Assembly: GCF_047663525.1 (NCBI RefSeq)
Contig: NC_092600.1
Location: 6,072,001-6,136,000, forward strand
Direction of reading: 5' to 3'
DNA length: 64,000 bases
From: Anas platyrhynchos
Taxonomy: Eukaryota > Chordata > Aves > Anseriformes > Anatidae
Shown piece after piece: positions 46,401 to 59,705 of the stretch. The position numbers and the translations under genes are program-made. The number at the start of each line of letters is the position of its first letter. The stretch's first letter is position 1. Under the pieces are notes generated by a model, which saw only the letters and a program-made list of their open reading frames with translations, ran no database searches and had not been told where the DNA came from.

Positions 46401-49400
46401 GAGATCGTGGGGGCTGCTCTAGGGACTGGGGGTTGGTGGCAAGGGAGCTGCATGCCCGTCCCCTCCCTGATAGCATCTTTGTGTGAATGAAGCCAGGGCT
46501 GGAGCAGTGGCTTTGGAGAAGGGGAAGGAGAGGTGTGAGGGTCGGTCCATCTCGGGGGAGATGTTTGTTTGCTGACAAAATGGAGGCTGGCTTCTGAGCT
46601 GCCCCTCGTGGCTCCACCAAGCCTTGCTGGGGCTTGGCCATGGGAAACAAAGCCATGCACAGGGAGGCCAGGACATCTTGATAGTCTTTAGTGTGGCTTT
46701 CCCATGCTGTATGGGGTGTATCGCCTTCCCAAATCACGCTCTGCAGAGCCTGGTATTGCCATTTCGACACTGTTTCTTCCCAGCTGCTGCTGTGTCCCAG
46801 GCCAAGCTGGGGGAGAGGTTTTGCAACCAGTTCCCTCCAGCAGTGACTGAGTACAGCGGGTCCCGAGCAAAAAGGGGCTGCTTCGAGGCTGTGCAAGGGG
46901 AGCTGGGTCTCTGCTGCTCTGGGAAGTTCCCGAAGAGCCCAATTTTCCCACTGCTGTTGATTAACATCTTAATAACAGCTAGAGCAAGGCTGTCTGCTGT
47001 GGTGGATGGATGACCCCAGGCTCTCAAACCCCAGTGCAACACAACGACCAAGTTGGGGCTGCAGAATTGTGTGTGTGCATGGGGAAACAGCAACTCATCC
47101 TTCAAAAAATGTCCCTTTTCAGTGCCCTGCCAGGGGTAACTGGCCCTCCAAGGACAGGAGCCTGGCAGCAACCCTCCCTGACCCAGCCCAGGCTGGGATG
47201 AATTGGGCTCGATGCAGAGTTCTTGCTGTGGGTGACATGAGGGCAGGCAGGTGATGTGTTTGTATAGGCAAACACTGTCTGGATGGGTTACAGGAGGGTT
47301 ATGCAGAGTTTTAGTGTCAGGAGTTGTCAGCAATGCATGCTCACCGGGGACTTCTTTTTGCAAGTGAAGCTTGCACTGTTTTGGGCGTAATGTGCATTGT
47401 TTGAAATGCCCTCCTGGAGTTTTTCCCCTACCAGCTTTTATCTGTCTCCGCCATCATAAATATCGTCTCATTTTCTCGCTTTCAAACGGGTCCTGGAATG
47501 AACGCTGTGGGCTATCTTGTACCCCAGCCTGGAGAATTCACATTTTGTGTGCAGCATGCCAGGGAATTTTGCTTGCCAGTAACGACTTGTGTTGTAATTG
47601 TGAACTTCCTCTTGCAGCAGGGATCTGTCTCCCCACTTCCCTGGTGAATGCTCGCTTTGGGAACGGAGTCTGGAGCCACGCTGGTGGTTTTTCCGTGAAT
47701 TTTCTGAAGACCCCTTGAAATTCCCAGACTTTTAGTAGAAGACAGGGACTTGGGCTGAAGGAGAGCGCTAGAAAGGGCCACTGCAGCTGAACCTGCCCCG
47801 CAGGGAGGACTGGGGAAGGGAGGGACCCCTTTTACCCCTCCACCCTCTGCCTTCCTCCCCAGCTGGGCGCCTGCTCCTGTTTTCCATTCCCTTTGCCTCC
47901 TCCCCAAGCTCTGCCCCACAGCCTGGCCCTGGGCCACCTCCTCCAAAGGAGGGCCCGAAGCCAAGCTCACACCCAGGGCAGCAGCAGGAGCGGGGAGGGC
48001 AGCGCTCCCCAGCACCCTGCCTGCCAGTGTCATCTGACGGCCGCAATTAGGGCAGGAGGGGAGAGCTTACTTAGCCGGCTCCTGCCAGACCCCAGGGTGA
48101 TGAAAGTTGGGTTTTAGAGGCGGCGAGATAGGGCCGGGGAAGGGGATCAAAGGCATCCTGGCTGCCTACAGCGGCGGCTGGCGATGCGCGGGGCTGCGCT
48201 GGCGGAGGCGATGCTCGGTGCCGGGCTTGCAGGCTGCAGGAGCTGCATTGCCATTCAAATGCAGCCTGCGCTGCCTGGCGAGCGGGGAGCAGCCTCCGTT
48301 CCCACGGACTCATTTACCTGCTTGGAAGTGGAAAGCGCTCCGTACCTGGCGGGCTCTGCCGGGCTAATTAATTTATTTAATAATGATGCCGAGCTGCTCT
48401 CCGGGCCTTGCTGCTTTGCATCCCAAAGGGTGATGATTTTTTAGAAATTCCCAGTGGAGATGTGCCTGGGTGATTTATATATATGTGTTGTTTCTTTTTT
48501 TGTTGTTGTTGTTTTGTTTTTCGTTCTCCGTTTTGTACATCAGCGTGCACAACGGGGCTCTGATGTGTGCAAACGAGCATCCCCAGGTGAGGCTCCTGCT
48601 CAGGGAGGGCAGCGGACCCTGTCCTCTGCAGGAGTAAATCCTGGGGCTCCGTGCTCCTGAGGAGCTGCAGCTTGAGCTAATGAATCCAGCCCAATTAACT
48701 GAAAGCAGGAGGAGGCTCCGAGGGCTGCGGTCGCTAGAGGGAGACAGGGGAGCCCCTGCTGCTCGCCTGGGTGAGAGATTTGATTCACCGGCACCCTGTT
48801 TCCCTTCCCCTGCAGTCTCTGGGATGAAATCCAGCTGGCTTGGAGGGGTGCAGGAGGATGCCCTGCCAGCTTTACACCACGGCTTTTGTCATCTCAGCAT
48901 CCGTGCTCCCTGCAGGCACCTGCCCATCAGCTGCAGCCAGCTGGAAGTGGGGACCAGGCCGTGCAGCAGGCTGGGGACACGCGTGTCCTAGCAGGGATTG
49001 GGAAAGCCTTGCTACCTTACGGGGAACCTCTGCCCTCTTTTCCCGCTGCCCCTGGCAAAGCAGTTGGGACAGCTGACTTCAGGGAGCCCGTGTCTCATTG
49101 CAACACAAAATGGAAATGCTGTTCGAGGCTGGCTTGCCTTCAGGGACAAGCAAGAAAACATGGGTGTGGGAAAAAAGTCTGTTATCCTGTAGGGCAGATG
49201 CAGTGCCTGCAACTGGAGTTACCCAAAGCAGCGCCTGTGGAGGCTTCCAGGCACTGGAGACATTGCTCCTCTGCTGGGGCACGGGTGCAGGTCCTGCCCG
49301 GAGCCTGGAGGGGAGAAAGTGCCATCAGCTGGGCTGCCCAAAGCCTCAACAGTGCTGCTGTGGGATTCCTGCTTGAGCTCTGCTGGGGCTCAGCAGTGTA

Positions 49401-51942
49401 ACGAGGCTCCTGTGGCTCCTAGGGCAGGCTGAGCACCCGGTGCTGTTCCTCTGCTCTGTGCAGGTTCGCTCTCCCTTTCACCCTGCGCCAGACCTGGGTG
49501 TTTCCGTGACTTGCACCCCTGCTTTGTGCCCCGGCGGGTTGTTCTCCTCCTCGCCTTACCGATTCCTACCCCAAACTGCATTTTTCCCCGCTGGTGAGTC
49601 ACGCGTTGTGCTGTTGCAATATTCACCTTGCTGCGACCTCCTCCGGAGCCGTGTCCCTGCATGCAGGAGCTCATTCGGGGCGCAGTGATTCAGCTCAGAT
49701 CACAGGCCTTCTGCCTCTTTCCTGTGCCCAGCTGTGTGTATCCAAGAAAGCATTTCTGCCTGGTGGGGAGTGAATCACCCAGGAGTGGCTCACCCAGCCC
49801 TGCCCGCCGCGAGCAGGAAGGGGAATGGGGCGGGAGGAGAGGTGAGGGGGAACGGGGCTGGGAACGTGCTGCTGTGGAAACCTTCCTCCAGCCCCCGGGC
49901 TTTGCCTGGCAATTCAACGCTCGGATTTGGGGTGGCGGAGGAAGAAGGGGAAAGCAGAGATGTGGCGTTGGGCTGCTTCTGTGCCAGCTCGTGGGCTCCC
50001 CAACCTGCTGGGGCAGAGAGCAGCCGGTGCCTGCCCTGGTCCTAATGCCCGAGCTGCAGCTTTTCTGCAGCCTTGTGCTCTGCTGGTGCTCCGGGCAGGC
50101 TGGGGCACGGCCACCGAGCTGAGGACGTCCGCTGTGTCATGCCCTGGGCTGAGCTCCCCACCGCTTCCCACAGCTCCTCGCTGGAGCTGCAGGCAGGGGG
50201 TTTTCCAAGGGGGAAAGCCGGGACGGGGCTGTCCTGCCTGCTCAGCTGCCACCTCCAGCAGGCAGGGGTGGCACTTTCAGTGGGGGCACTGAGCCTTCAT
50301 TGTGTTTTCTCTCAGCTGTGTTGGTTTGCCATGGTTTCAATTTGATGAAAGCTGGCCCAGAGTGGTGAAAGGCACCAAATTTAACAACTGCTGGAATAGA
50401 TGCGCGTTGTGGCACTGATAACAGCCTTAAAAGAAAGTCCCCATTCGACCTGGCTGCTCTGGTGCGCTCTGTAGCATCGGGACTGTTACTCACTTGGTGT
50501 ATAATTATTCTTGCATTACCAGGTCCTGGCAGAAAGGAGCTGGGAGCTGAAGGAGGGGATGCTGGCTGCATTAACCACAGCGTCACGTCCGGCACAATTC
50601 ATTGCCTTCACTTCCAGCTTCTGTCATGGCTTATCCCACATGGCCAAGCACCCTTATTTGATACCGGCTGATGGGCTGTCGCCTCCTGGGCTGGGGAGGA
50701 GGGCTCACAACCTCTCCCCACACCGTGTCACCATCTGACCACCTTCTGCATGCATGCAGACAGTGCTGAGGCACCCCAGGATGAGGGCTCCAAGGTGCTA
50801 GAGCCAAACATGTGGTAAATAACTGCAGGGATGGATCTCAGACACACATCGTTGGGGTAAGTCAAGAGACCCACAGCTCATGCCTTTGAGCCACAGCTGA
50901 TCCTGATAAGTCACAGCTGCCAACCCCCAAGAAGTGATGAATGTGACGCTTACAGGAACGGGTAGGGAATTTCCTGCGATCTGCTGGCTACAAGCGCGGC
51001 CGTTAATGCTACTCTGAGATGATCTTGTTTGTGATATTTTTAGAGTTGCATGGGACAGGCCCATGGAAGGCACAGAATAAATCAGGTGAAAACCTGAAAT
51101 GCCCTTGAGTTGGTTCAGCCCCTCGCCCTGATGAGGGCAGGGGTACTGGGGTCTGTGGCCCATTGGTGGTACCCATGGGACAGAGAGGATGGAGATGAGC
51201 CCTGAGGGATGGAGGTGGCACACGGGGAGCTCAGCCCCTCCAGGGATCCGAAATGGCCAGCAGCGTGTGGCTCGGTGGCACTGCAGTTCAGCCCCTCTCC
51301 CCTAAACCATGCTCCAAGGCTGCTGGTGCTCCTGCACTGATTGCTCGGTGCAGTTTGGAGAGGGAAGATGTGGATGCAAAGGAGCCGGGGTACCTGGGGA
51401 GCAGCTCTGCCCTGCTGATGCAGGCACTTCTCCTTGGCCCCAGGCAATTATCCGGCAGCAATTATCTCCTGTGGGTGCCACCCAGAGCGAAGCTCTCCCT
51501 AGGTTTTGTTTCCCAGACGTCTAAGGACTTGCCTGGAGAAAGCTCCATGGAGAAACCTTCATCACCCAGCTGGCTTGTGCCCGGACGTGTGCTGGAAATG
51601 GGCTTGGCAGGGGGCACAGAGCAGCATGGGGGCACTTTGCCTGGGCTCCGGAGCATCCTGGGCTGTGGGCTTGGAGGATCATGTGTGACTTGTGCCTTGG
51701 CACAAACTGGCTTCTTGCTCAGCATCCCAGCCTCCTCCATGGATGTCCTCCGTTGTCACTGTCCCTGTGCAGCTGAGAGCAGAGATCTGAGATTAGGAGA
51801 GGAGCATCTTCTGTCTTCTGTATTTTCTCGATATTAATTTTTCTTATCTCAATAGAAGTAATTCAGGGTGCATGCTGAGCTGGAAAGGAAAGGAGGACAA
51901 AACCTGGGGCTTGCTCTCATGACAAATCAGCGTCATGTGTCC
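43493..51942. other. Intergenic DNA, middle part
   Basis: No gene was recognised. The sequence is largely GC-rich with ORFs of up to 241 codons that match nothing I know. A 14-base A run occurs at 45926-45939. The block 48030-48440 stands out: CpG-rich (GACGGCCGC, GGCGGCG) passing into an AT-rich core with GCTAATTAATTTATTTAATA, which looks like a regulatory element. Confidence 0.65.
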
Positions 51943-53106
51943 TCAGAGAATGAGGTTATTCCTCACCACCGGGGTCGGAGCCTGTCTCATCATTGGCAAA
52001 GAGGAAAATGACATCTTTATTGGACGTGTGTCTGCAGGCAAACAGCTTGAGCATCCCGGGTATTGAATCACAGGGGTAAAAGCCTTGAAATGAGGATTTT
52101 CAAACACCAGTAGAGCAGGAATTAGGAAATAACCTGTTCCTTGACCAGCCATGGGAAAATCTGCATTCTGGTTACTCTCAGCACAAGCTTTGCAGGAGGA
52201 CGGATGGTGGCCGTGGTCTCCTGCTCTGTTGGCCAGTCCTGGCGGGGGGGTTCGGTGTGCATGTGTGGGATGACTCCGAGCAGCCAGGTTGGGCAATAAT
52301 TTGCTGTTATGCAAATCACACGGATGTTTCCCAACCAGGGAGGGGTAATTCCTCGGGTGTCCCAGGGCCCGGCTGTGGCTCTGCTCGGTGGAGAGTCCCC
52401 CTGAGCAATGGTGCATGGTGATCCTTAACATCATGTCTTGTTCTGGGTCCAGGGGACAGGTCCTGAAGCTTCTCTCTTCTTTGTGTGCCTGCCAGTCGCT
52501 AAGTGACGTGCTGCTGGTGGAGGTGCCTGTCCCTTTGTCCATCAGCCACCCCTTGTCCCTCCGTTTAATGCCCATCAGGGCTGGGAAGGGGCACAGGAGC
52601 TGTGGCACACACTGGGGGTCTCGTTGTGAGTCCTGCGAAGGAGGACATCCACTGGTGAGCACCTTGAGCCAGGGCTGGTAAAAAATAAGGGGCAGGCTTT
52701 GGCTCCCAAATACCTGTGTGTTGAGCCAGGGTTGCAGGAGAGCTGTCTGCAGCAGCTGGCACACCTGCTTGGCTCTGAAACCCTGGCCAAATGTGGTCCA
52801 GCATGGTGTGTGTGCATGGATGCGAGCCCCCGGTGCCGTGGCAGGGATGTTCGCTTCTTGGCTGCAGGATCTGAAATTCTTCTGCTCTTTGTCCCAGCAG
52901 GGCAATCCATGGACAAGTGCTGGTCTCTCTGCTTTATCTGTCTCTAAATGCCTGAGATCAGTAAGGACAGGGGAAAGAAAGCCTCTTATCTGACTGCCAG
53001 CTACATTGAAAGGGCCCTGTGTCTTACCTTGTGGTTTATAATTTCCAAAGTCTTTGTGTCCAAATTTATCAGAGGACATGGGAACAGCAGCACGGGCACA
53101 GCTCAC
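51943..53106 (-). other. Orphan 387-codon ORF, coding status unknown
   Basis: An uninterrupted ORF of 387 codons on the minus strand (MSCARAAVPMSSDKFGHK...), clearly the longest in the window outside FAT2. Translation shows no signal peptide, membrane segment, repeat or domain that I recognise. There is no clear poly(A) signal just downstream. GC-rich bird DNA yields long chance ORFs, and the composition (many Ser, Pro, His, Cys) is like translated noncoding DNA. I list it as unexplained and do not call it a gene. Confidence 0.15.
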
Positions 53107-56100
53107 TCTTGCTCATACAGGAACGGACCAGCGAGGCAGTCAGAGCATGGGATGTCAGCAGGCACAGAAGCACCAGACGGACAAATACCCCGTGAACTCT
53201 TACCATGGATGTACCTGCCCAAACTCTGGTTCTGATGTCAATTTTACATGTACGGGCTGCAGAAAAAGGGGTGTAAAGTGGCAGCAGGCGGTGGTGTTAC
53301 ATGGGAGAGGTGCGAGGAAACTTTTAATCCAGAGAGATCGTGAGGCTCAGGAAGCTGGAGGTGGGGGAAAGCCTGCTCCTGGCCAGAGGCTTTGATGAGA
53401 GCCACCTCTGAAGGCAGAGCTAATTCCAGGGAAAGGAACGGAGATGTTTGGGTGGTTTCGGGACCAAGGGATCGCCTTCAAAGCTGCTCGGGCATCCTGT
53501 GTTAACCTCGGGTAGGTGGTGTAAATAAAACAAGTGACCTAGAAAATATACCAGGGCTTGACACCTCTGCTTTCCCTTCTGCTCAGCAGCCAGCACGCAG
53601 AGGCTCTGGCATCTGCTGCCGGTTGGCAGGGGAGCAGCACTGGTGTGAGCATTTGACACCACTGATGGAGAAAACAACGCCAAAGTTGTGCGTATAAAGA
53701 AATGTGTAGTTTTGGGTACACAGAATAAATACATGGACACATCTCAAAACACTCTCGTAAGGTGCTAAAGCAAAGGGCTGTGCGTTGTCTGTGTGTGTGG
53801 AAATGCGTCTGGAGTTGGTAAATACCATTTTACGCTCTTCTCCATATATGTGCACAGATGCCTCTCATGGCATGGTATGAACATGACTAAGAGTGAATAT
53901 TCCTGCTAATCGAGATGAGAAAAGATATGGAAACACATAAAAGACGAAGATTACGCATTCTTGTAAAGCCTTCAAAGATAAATTCGTGCACCGGTATACA
54001 AATATGCAGGGGGAAGGGATGTACCCAAACACATTAACAGGGAATTATGCCCACGGAGAGCCCAGCAGTCCCCCTCTCTTTTTGGACGGCTGTTTATGAT
54101 GATAATTAAAGCCCCGTTTGGGCGTTACATCTCGCTGTTTGCTGCGGTCTTATAAATCCTTCAGCAATTTGAACTCTGCCGTGAACAAAGGTGTTGCAAA
54201 GGATGGAAACAGAAACAGAGAGCGAGCCGTGTCGTGCTCGGCAGAGGATGCGCTGGGCTCTCCGGGGAGAGTGGGAGGTCCCCAGGACTTTCCAGCCCCG
54301 TTGCTTGGGGGCCCCAATTCCTCCCACCCGAGGGAGGCACCCGTCTCGAGCACCGCTCCCCTCCGGATGGATAATGCAGTCCCGGGAAGGGGACCTGGGG
54401 CAGGCTGAGCTCTCCTGGGAGGGGAAAGCTTTTCCAGGGGCTCCCCGCCTCCCTGCAGTGCCCGGAGATAGGAGGGGTGAACAACGTGGGCCTGGAAAGG
54501 CTCCTGAGAGGTAGGCACTGCTGGGGGGCTGGGGGGGAGGCGGGCAGGGGTGCAGCTGGGGGCAGGCAGGAGGGCGTTGGGGATGGGTTTGGGGTGGAAC
54601 TGGAAGGGGAAGGGGATCCTGGTGGGGGGTATGGCTGTCAGCAGCAAAGACGAGGAGTGAAAAGAATTAGGGGAGGTGCATGAAATGGGTGGCTGGGGCA
54701 CGAGGCACTGAAATGGGGAGGGAAAACAGAATATGGGAACCGGTGTGCAAGGAAAAACCAGGCGGAGACACAGACTGGTGGGGAGAGAGAGAAGGTGACG
54801 GGCATGCAGAAGGATGAAGACACGATCTCTCTAGCAGGATGAGCACTGTAGGAGCAGCAAGAAAGGCAGCAAAGGGAGCAAGCCAAACCCAATGCACTGC
54901 GAGGCAGGCAGGTGGGCCAGGGCCAGCAAGGCTCCTTGGTGTTTCCTTTGCTGCTCCAGCACTGGTCTGGTTTTCTGTTCCTCTGGCCAATCAGCCAGAT
55001 GTCCAGGTGATGCTTGGTGGTGCAGCGGTTCTGACAGCAGCTCGGCAAGTCACCGAGGTGACAGCAGCCATGGGTGCTCCTGCCGAGGGATCGAAGCTGG
55101 AGAATGTGGAGGTGGGAGCGAGGGGTGGAGAGGGACCAGAGACCATCTGCGGAGAGCACGGGGCTGTCTGTGCAGCCAGCACCACGATTTGCCTGGTGGA
55201 GGTGGTGACTCCTGGCCTCCTTCCTAGGATGAGCTCATGGCCTGGATTCCCCCCAAGAAATCAGCACGCCCTCCCGCAAACGGCTCAGCCCTGCTGAGGG
55301 CATCTGTGCAGGTTATCGCTGCAGATGAGTCTCCAGGAGCACCGAGGGACTGCTCCTTCTGAGAAGCAGAGCCGGGCCACTTGTGGACGGATGAGGAAGT
55401 AAATAAAAGGATGAAGCAGGGCATGGCTTAATTCTGGGTTGTGCAAGGAAGACAAATTTTCAATAGATTATTTAGGGCATTCTGATCCCCCCTTTGTGGG
55501 CTCAGGAGAAGACAGGCTGGGAAACGGGCAGGAGAGGTGGGTGCCCAGCCCGCAGAGCCTGAGGTGCTCTGGGAAGGTCTCCATGCAGAGCAGGGGGGCT
55601 CCTGCTCAATTTGGGGGTGGAGGGAGGGAGTCCTGAGCTGCCGTGGGGCTGGTGGGCAGATTCACAGCCCCATGGACCCGGCTTTGCTGTGGTGTGACAG
55701 GGACTGGGATAAAGGGGGCCCTGCGAGGATGAGCTGAGCGCAGGGAGATGAGAGAGAGGGGACAGGGCAGGGAAAGAGGAGAGGAAATTTGGCAGATAAC
55801 CTGGAGGCCTGGGTTTGTGTGTGTGTTGGTGCAGGAGTGTGTTAGGCACGGCGATTTGTTTGTTCTGCCTGCACGAAAAGGAGAGATTTCTGCTCTCCCA
55901 CCCGGAAGGAACGAAGAGGCATTTGGAAAAGCAGCGGCTGAAGGGAAGCCAAAAGGAGTTCATTCATTCACTTCTTTTGCAGATCCTTTGGCACTCTCCT
56001 GGAAAGAGCCTTTTACAGCCTGGGTCTTGCCTCTGCCCCTGTGCCTGCCTGGCACAGCCCAACCCTCACCAGCTCCTCCCTGGGTTTGCTCCGGAGCCTC

Positions 56101-58560
56101 CCGGAGGGGCCAGCAGGGAATCCAGGCTTCTCCCAGCCTCGGCAGCCCAAGGCTGGCCTTCCCCCAGCACTTCACCCATTCCTCCTCTCCCAAAAGGAAC
56201 GTGCCCTGACACCTTTGCCTTGAACCGAGTTGCATTCAAGAGCCTGGGTTTGCCCACACATGTTAAAGTACGGCTGGAGGCAAAAAAAAACAGGGAAAGC
56301 TCCAGCGTTGGGGGAAAGGGGAGCCAGGATCAGAGCCCAGAGCTCGGTGCTTGCACCCAGTGGTGGTGAGGAAGGGGGCAGAAGAGTTCATCCCCACCTC
56401 ACATCCAGCTTTACAAGCCAGGACTGAGCACCCTTAGGTGGATGACCCATCCAGAGGGTGCTGGCTTTATCAGCCAGGGGCTCGCTGCCAAAATCTGCAC
56501 TGGGGCTGAAACCTGGATCCCAAGTGATGGGGATCCTCTGATGATAGATAAGGCGAGGATTTCATTAGGGGCACCGTGACCAAGAGGAAATGACAGGAAA
56601 CCCCCAGGACGCATCCTGCTGTTCAAGCCCAGGCAGACAGAGCATGGCTGCAGGTGCAATTAGTGCGGAAGAGCAGCAGGAGCAGGTCAGACCAAAGGTC
56701 TGCCTCGATCCCTCTCCGCATCCAGCAGCAGATGCTTTAGGAAGAGGCTGTGGCAAAGCCTCCGGAGCCCAGGCAGCGAAGGCGATCGGCGAGGTGTTTG
56801 GGCAAGAAGTAACACGAGGCATGTGTAGCTGTGCTGGTCCAACCGAAGCAGCGATCAAAAGGAATACGAAATTCAGAAAAATGTAGGGAATGCACATAAA
56901 AATGTGACCCGGGGCGAGTCGTTTCCTAAGAATCACAGCCCCAGAGTTTATGGGATTCTTGGAAGCGCAACACCAAGGCTGAAGGTAAGTGGGCTTAATT
57001 GGGAAAAAGCCGTGAGGTATGTGGAAGGCCATGAAATAGAAAGTAGGGTAACTTCTCCATGGCTAGTGCAGACACCACAGTCCCCTACACAAATCGTTAC
57101 CGACTGTGTAATTCCCTTGGCACCACAGCATCTGGGAGGCAGCCCCAGCCCAGCTGCTGTTGGACCTCCCCATCACCATGCAGCGAAGTATCTGTGCACA
57201 CGTGTGTGTCCTCCTTCTGTCTGTGCTCAGCCTGCACGAACACGATGCCTTTGAGGTTTAATGTCCCATCGAATCCAACAATCGCTAGCCACTGGGTTCA
57301 AAAATTAGAGGGAATGGGGCTGAGCCAGGCGGGCTGAACAGCAAAACACAAAGCATGGCATCGTATCAGACACGTGTCCTCTAGACCAAAAGGCTTCAGC
57401 CCAAAAGAAGAGAACACAGCAAATACACAGGGTTTGTGTGCGTCTGTCAGGCTGCCTTTGGATCCAGCGCTCGCTGTGATTTTTCTATTTTCCCTTTTCA
57501 AGTTTGCAAACCATGTCCTCAGTCAGCACTGACCACAGGGAGATTTTCCACTTGGAAAGTACAGTCGAGTTTCTTTACTGCTGAGCAGGCATTGAAAGGC
57601 TCAATTTCGGCTCTAACAGGGCAGGGGCTGTTCTCTTCCACCCTGCTGACCGTCTAGGTCTGAAAGCTTAAAAAGGCCAACTTATTCCTCAAGTCCTGAT
57701 GTAACCCCGTGCATGGCGTTTGCCCCGAGGCAGTGAAATTCCAGCGACTCCGTGCTCCGGGCTGTGACCCTGTTAGGGTTAGGAGCAGCCCAGCTGCAAC
57801 CTCCCGATGCTCCCTCAAAGCCAGGGCAGCTGCGCTGTAATTCCATGGAGCTGGGCCCTTGGGGCTCTGCCAGACACGAGTATTGTCCCCTTGGATGGGA
57901 CACAGCTTTGGAATGGGATCCCTTCGCCTTCCCAGCTGGTCCCTGCCGGTCACCCTGTGCTCCCTCAGCTGAATCCCTGCTGGTGTGTGGGACGTCAGTG
58001 CAGGCCCCCCAAATCCCTCCTGGTACCTATGGCCGTGTCCTCACGAGCAAGAGCCCCTTCCGAGGGGTGCACACACAGCCAGGAGGAGCCCTGCCTCAGT
58101 TTCCCCACCGTGTGCACGGCTAGCAGGACCGCACGGCTTGTTCCAAGCCATATTCTCCTCCCAGCTCAACTATTTGGTAATGATTTAGCACCCCCCAAAG
58201 TCCTCTGTTGCCGTTACACTCTGCAAAGTGCTGCTCTGGTGCTGCAGCACGTTACGGCCGTGTGGCTCCTGTGCTCCTGCACGGCAGCACCGACACACGG
58301 CGGGTACCCATGGTCCGTGCAGCCCTCCCCAAATGGCCCCAGCCCATCTTCCCTCCTGAGCCACATTTTTTTTACATTAATGCTTTTTTGGAGATGGTTA
58401 GATTGAGGGAACTAAGCATTCCCCATAGGCACTGAAATTCCTGATGAAGACCCTCAATATTTGGTGGCTTTGGGGCACTGGGTCATCGTGTCTGTGCCAC
58501 CCATGTGCGACCCCCCCAGGTCGGGGTGGGAAGGAACAGAGGGACATCGCAGGCTCGTTT
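53107..58560. other. Intergenic DNA downstream of SPARC
   Basis: No gene was recognised. The block 53930-54180 is AT-rich, without simple sequence, and contains TTAAT, TTTATGATGATAATTAAAG and GTCTTATAAATCC words, which suggests a conserved noncoding element. The rest is GC-rich with ORFs below 200 codons in all frames and no similarity that I can support. Confidence 0.65.
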
Positions 58561-58586
58561 AGTGTCAGTGTTTCAAATCAGTACTT

Positions 58587-58592
58587 TTTATT
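58587..58592 (-). terminator. SPARC: SPARC distal poly(A) signal AATAAA
   Basis: The minus strand reads GTAATAAAAAGTACTG about 1.2 kb after the SPARC stop codon. Cleavage would fall near 58570. A 3' UTR of about 1.2 kb is in the range known for vertebrate SPARC. Confidence 0.6.
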
Positions 58593-58983
58593 ACAGAGAC
58601 TCATCAGGTTGCTCACACTGTGGCAAGAATTTAATAATATAAGGCACAGGGAACATTCAGAGGTAAACAAAACAAACAAACAAAAAAAGATATCTCAGCC
58701 TGTGAGACTTAACCACCCCTTCGCTCCTGTCAGGACACCTTCTACAAAGCAAAATCCAAATAACTTCTCCCTTCCCTCCCGCCCATCCTTTAACCCAAAA
58801 ACCCACAGCAGGAAAAAGCACCGCGTCGCGCGTGCGCCAAGCACGCCCCTCCGAGCAGAAACGTCCCCTGCGAGCCCAGCACAGCTTCCCTGGGAGAACA
58901 GGGCTGGAATTTAAGAGCAACCGAGGCAGAGGTGGGCACCGTGACCTGGGGAGCCAAGGGCTTGGTCTCTGCGACAGCAGAAC

Positions 58984-58990
58984 AGCACCA
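58984..58990 (-). promoter_or_regulatory. SPARC: miR-29 seed match (7mer-m8) in SPARC 3' UTR
   Basis: The transcript reads TGGTGCT, complementary to miR-29 nucleotides 2-8. It lies beyond the proximal poly(A) signal, so only the long mRNA would carry it. Confidence 0.5.
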
Positions 58991-59092
58991 GCGGGGTCAG
59001 CCGCCAGCACCCCGCATCTCCCCTCGCAGCAGAGAGAACACAAGAGCAGGACAGTCATCGAGTCATGGCAAAGCACGGAGCACTTTCAAACC

Positions 59093-59098
59093 TTTATT
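59093..59098 (-). terminator. SPARC: SPARC proximal poly(A) signal AATAAA
   Basis: The minus strand reads AAGAAATAAAGGTTTGAAAG, followed by GT-rich sequence (GTGCTCCGTGCTTTG). Cleavage here would give a 3' UTR of about 0.73 kb. This may be the main site; vertebrate SPARC is known to give more than one mRNA size. Confidence 0.6.
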
Positions 59099-59665
59099 TC
59101 TTGAGGGGATTTTACAGGATGGGATGACTTTGTTGCATTCGTTTTCTTTTTTCTTTCTTTTTTTTTTTTTTTCCTTGTGCATTTTCCTGTTTGTTTCTCG
59201 TATTAGCCCTTTTTATTTTTTTTTTATTTTTTATTTTTGGTGCCCAATGATTGTTAAATTCAAGCCCTGGGAATGATATTAGAAAACAACTCAGAACAAA
59301 ATCCTGCCTTTCTATGCCTTCCTCACCCCTCTCCATCCCCCCCCTACCACGAGCTGGGTGACCACAACATCACCCGCCCCGAAAGCCTCCCTCTGCCTAC
59401 ATCCCGTGTGCTCTGAGGCTCGGGCAGTGAATCAGCTGAGACCTTTTGTGTCCGTGCCGCGTGTCCGAGGACGTGCTGTTAGTAAGGAGATAACAGGAGT
59501 CGGTCCGAGGGCGGATCCAGAGCGGGTATTTCATCCAGGAACGGGGTCGGTCAATCATAAAGGCACGTCAAGGGGGGGGAGAGAGGGCTGGTGAGAGCAG
59601 GTGGAAAGAGCCAGGCGGGTAATGTAGTGGTAACGGGTTAGGCTGTGAAGGGCTGTTACTTCTCT

Positions 59666-59672
59666 TAGCACC
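59666..59672 (-). promoter_or_regulatory. SPARC: miR-29 seed match (7mer-A1) in SPARC 3' UTR
   Basis: The transcript reads GGTGCTA, complementary to miR-29 nucleotides 2-7 with an A opposite position 1. It lies about 140 bases after the stop codon, in both predicted 3' ends. Confidence 0.5.
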
Positions 59673-59698
59673 GATACTACATACGTTTAGACCTATAT

Positions 59699-59705
59699 TA
59701 GCACC
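59699..59705 (-). promoter_or_regulatory. SPARC: miR-29 seed match (7mer-A1) in SPARC 3' UTR, second of a close pair
   Basis: The transcript reads GGTGCTA again, 33 bases from the neighbouring match, a spacing that favours cooperative repression. Confidence 0.55.

Noticed and set aside
57770-57784. Telomere-like GTTAGGGTTAGG
   Set aside because: Fewer than three units, well within chance for this length of sequence.
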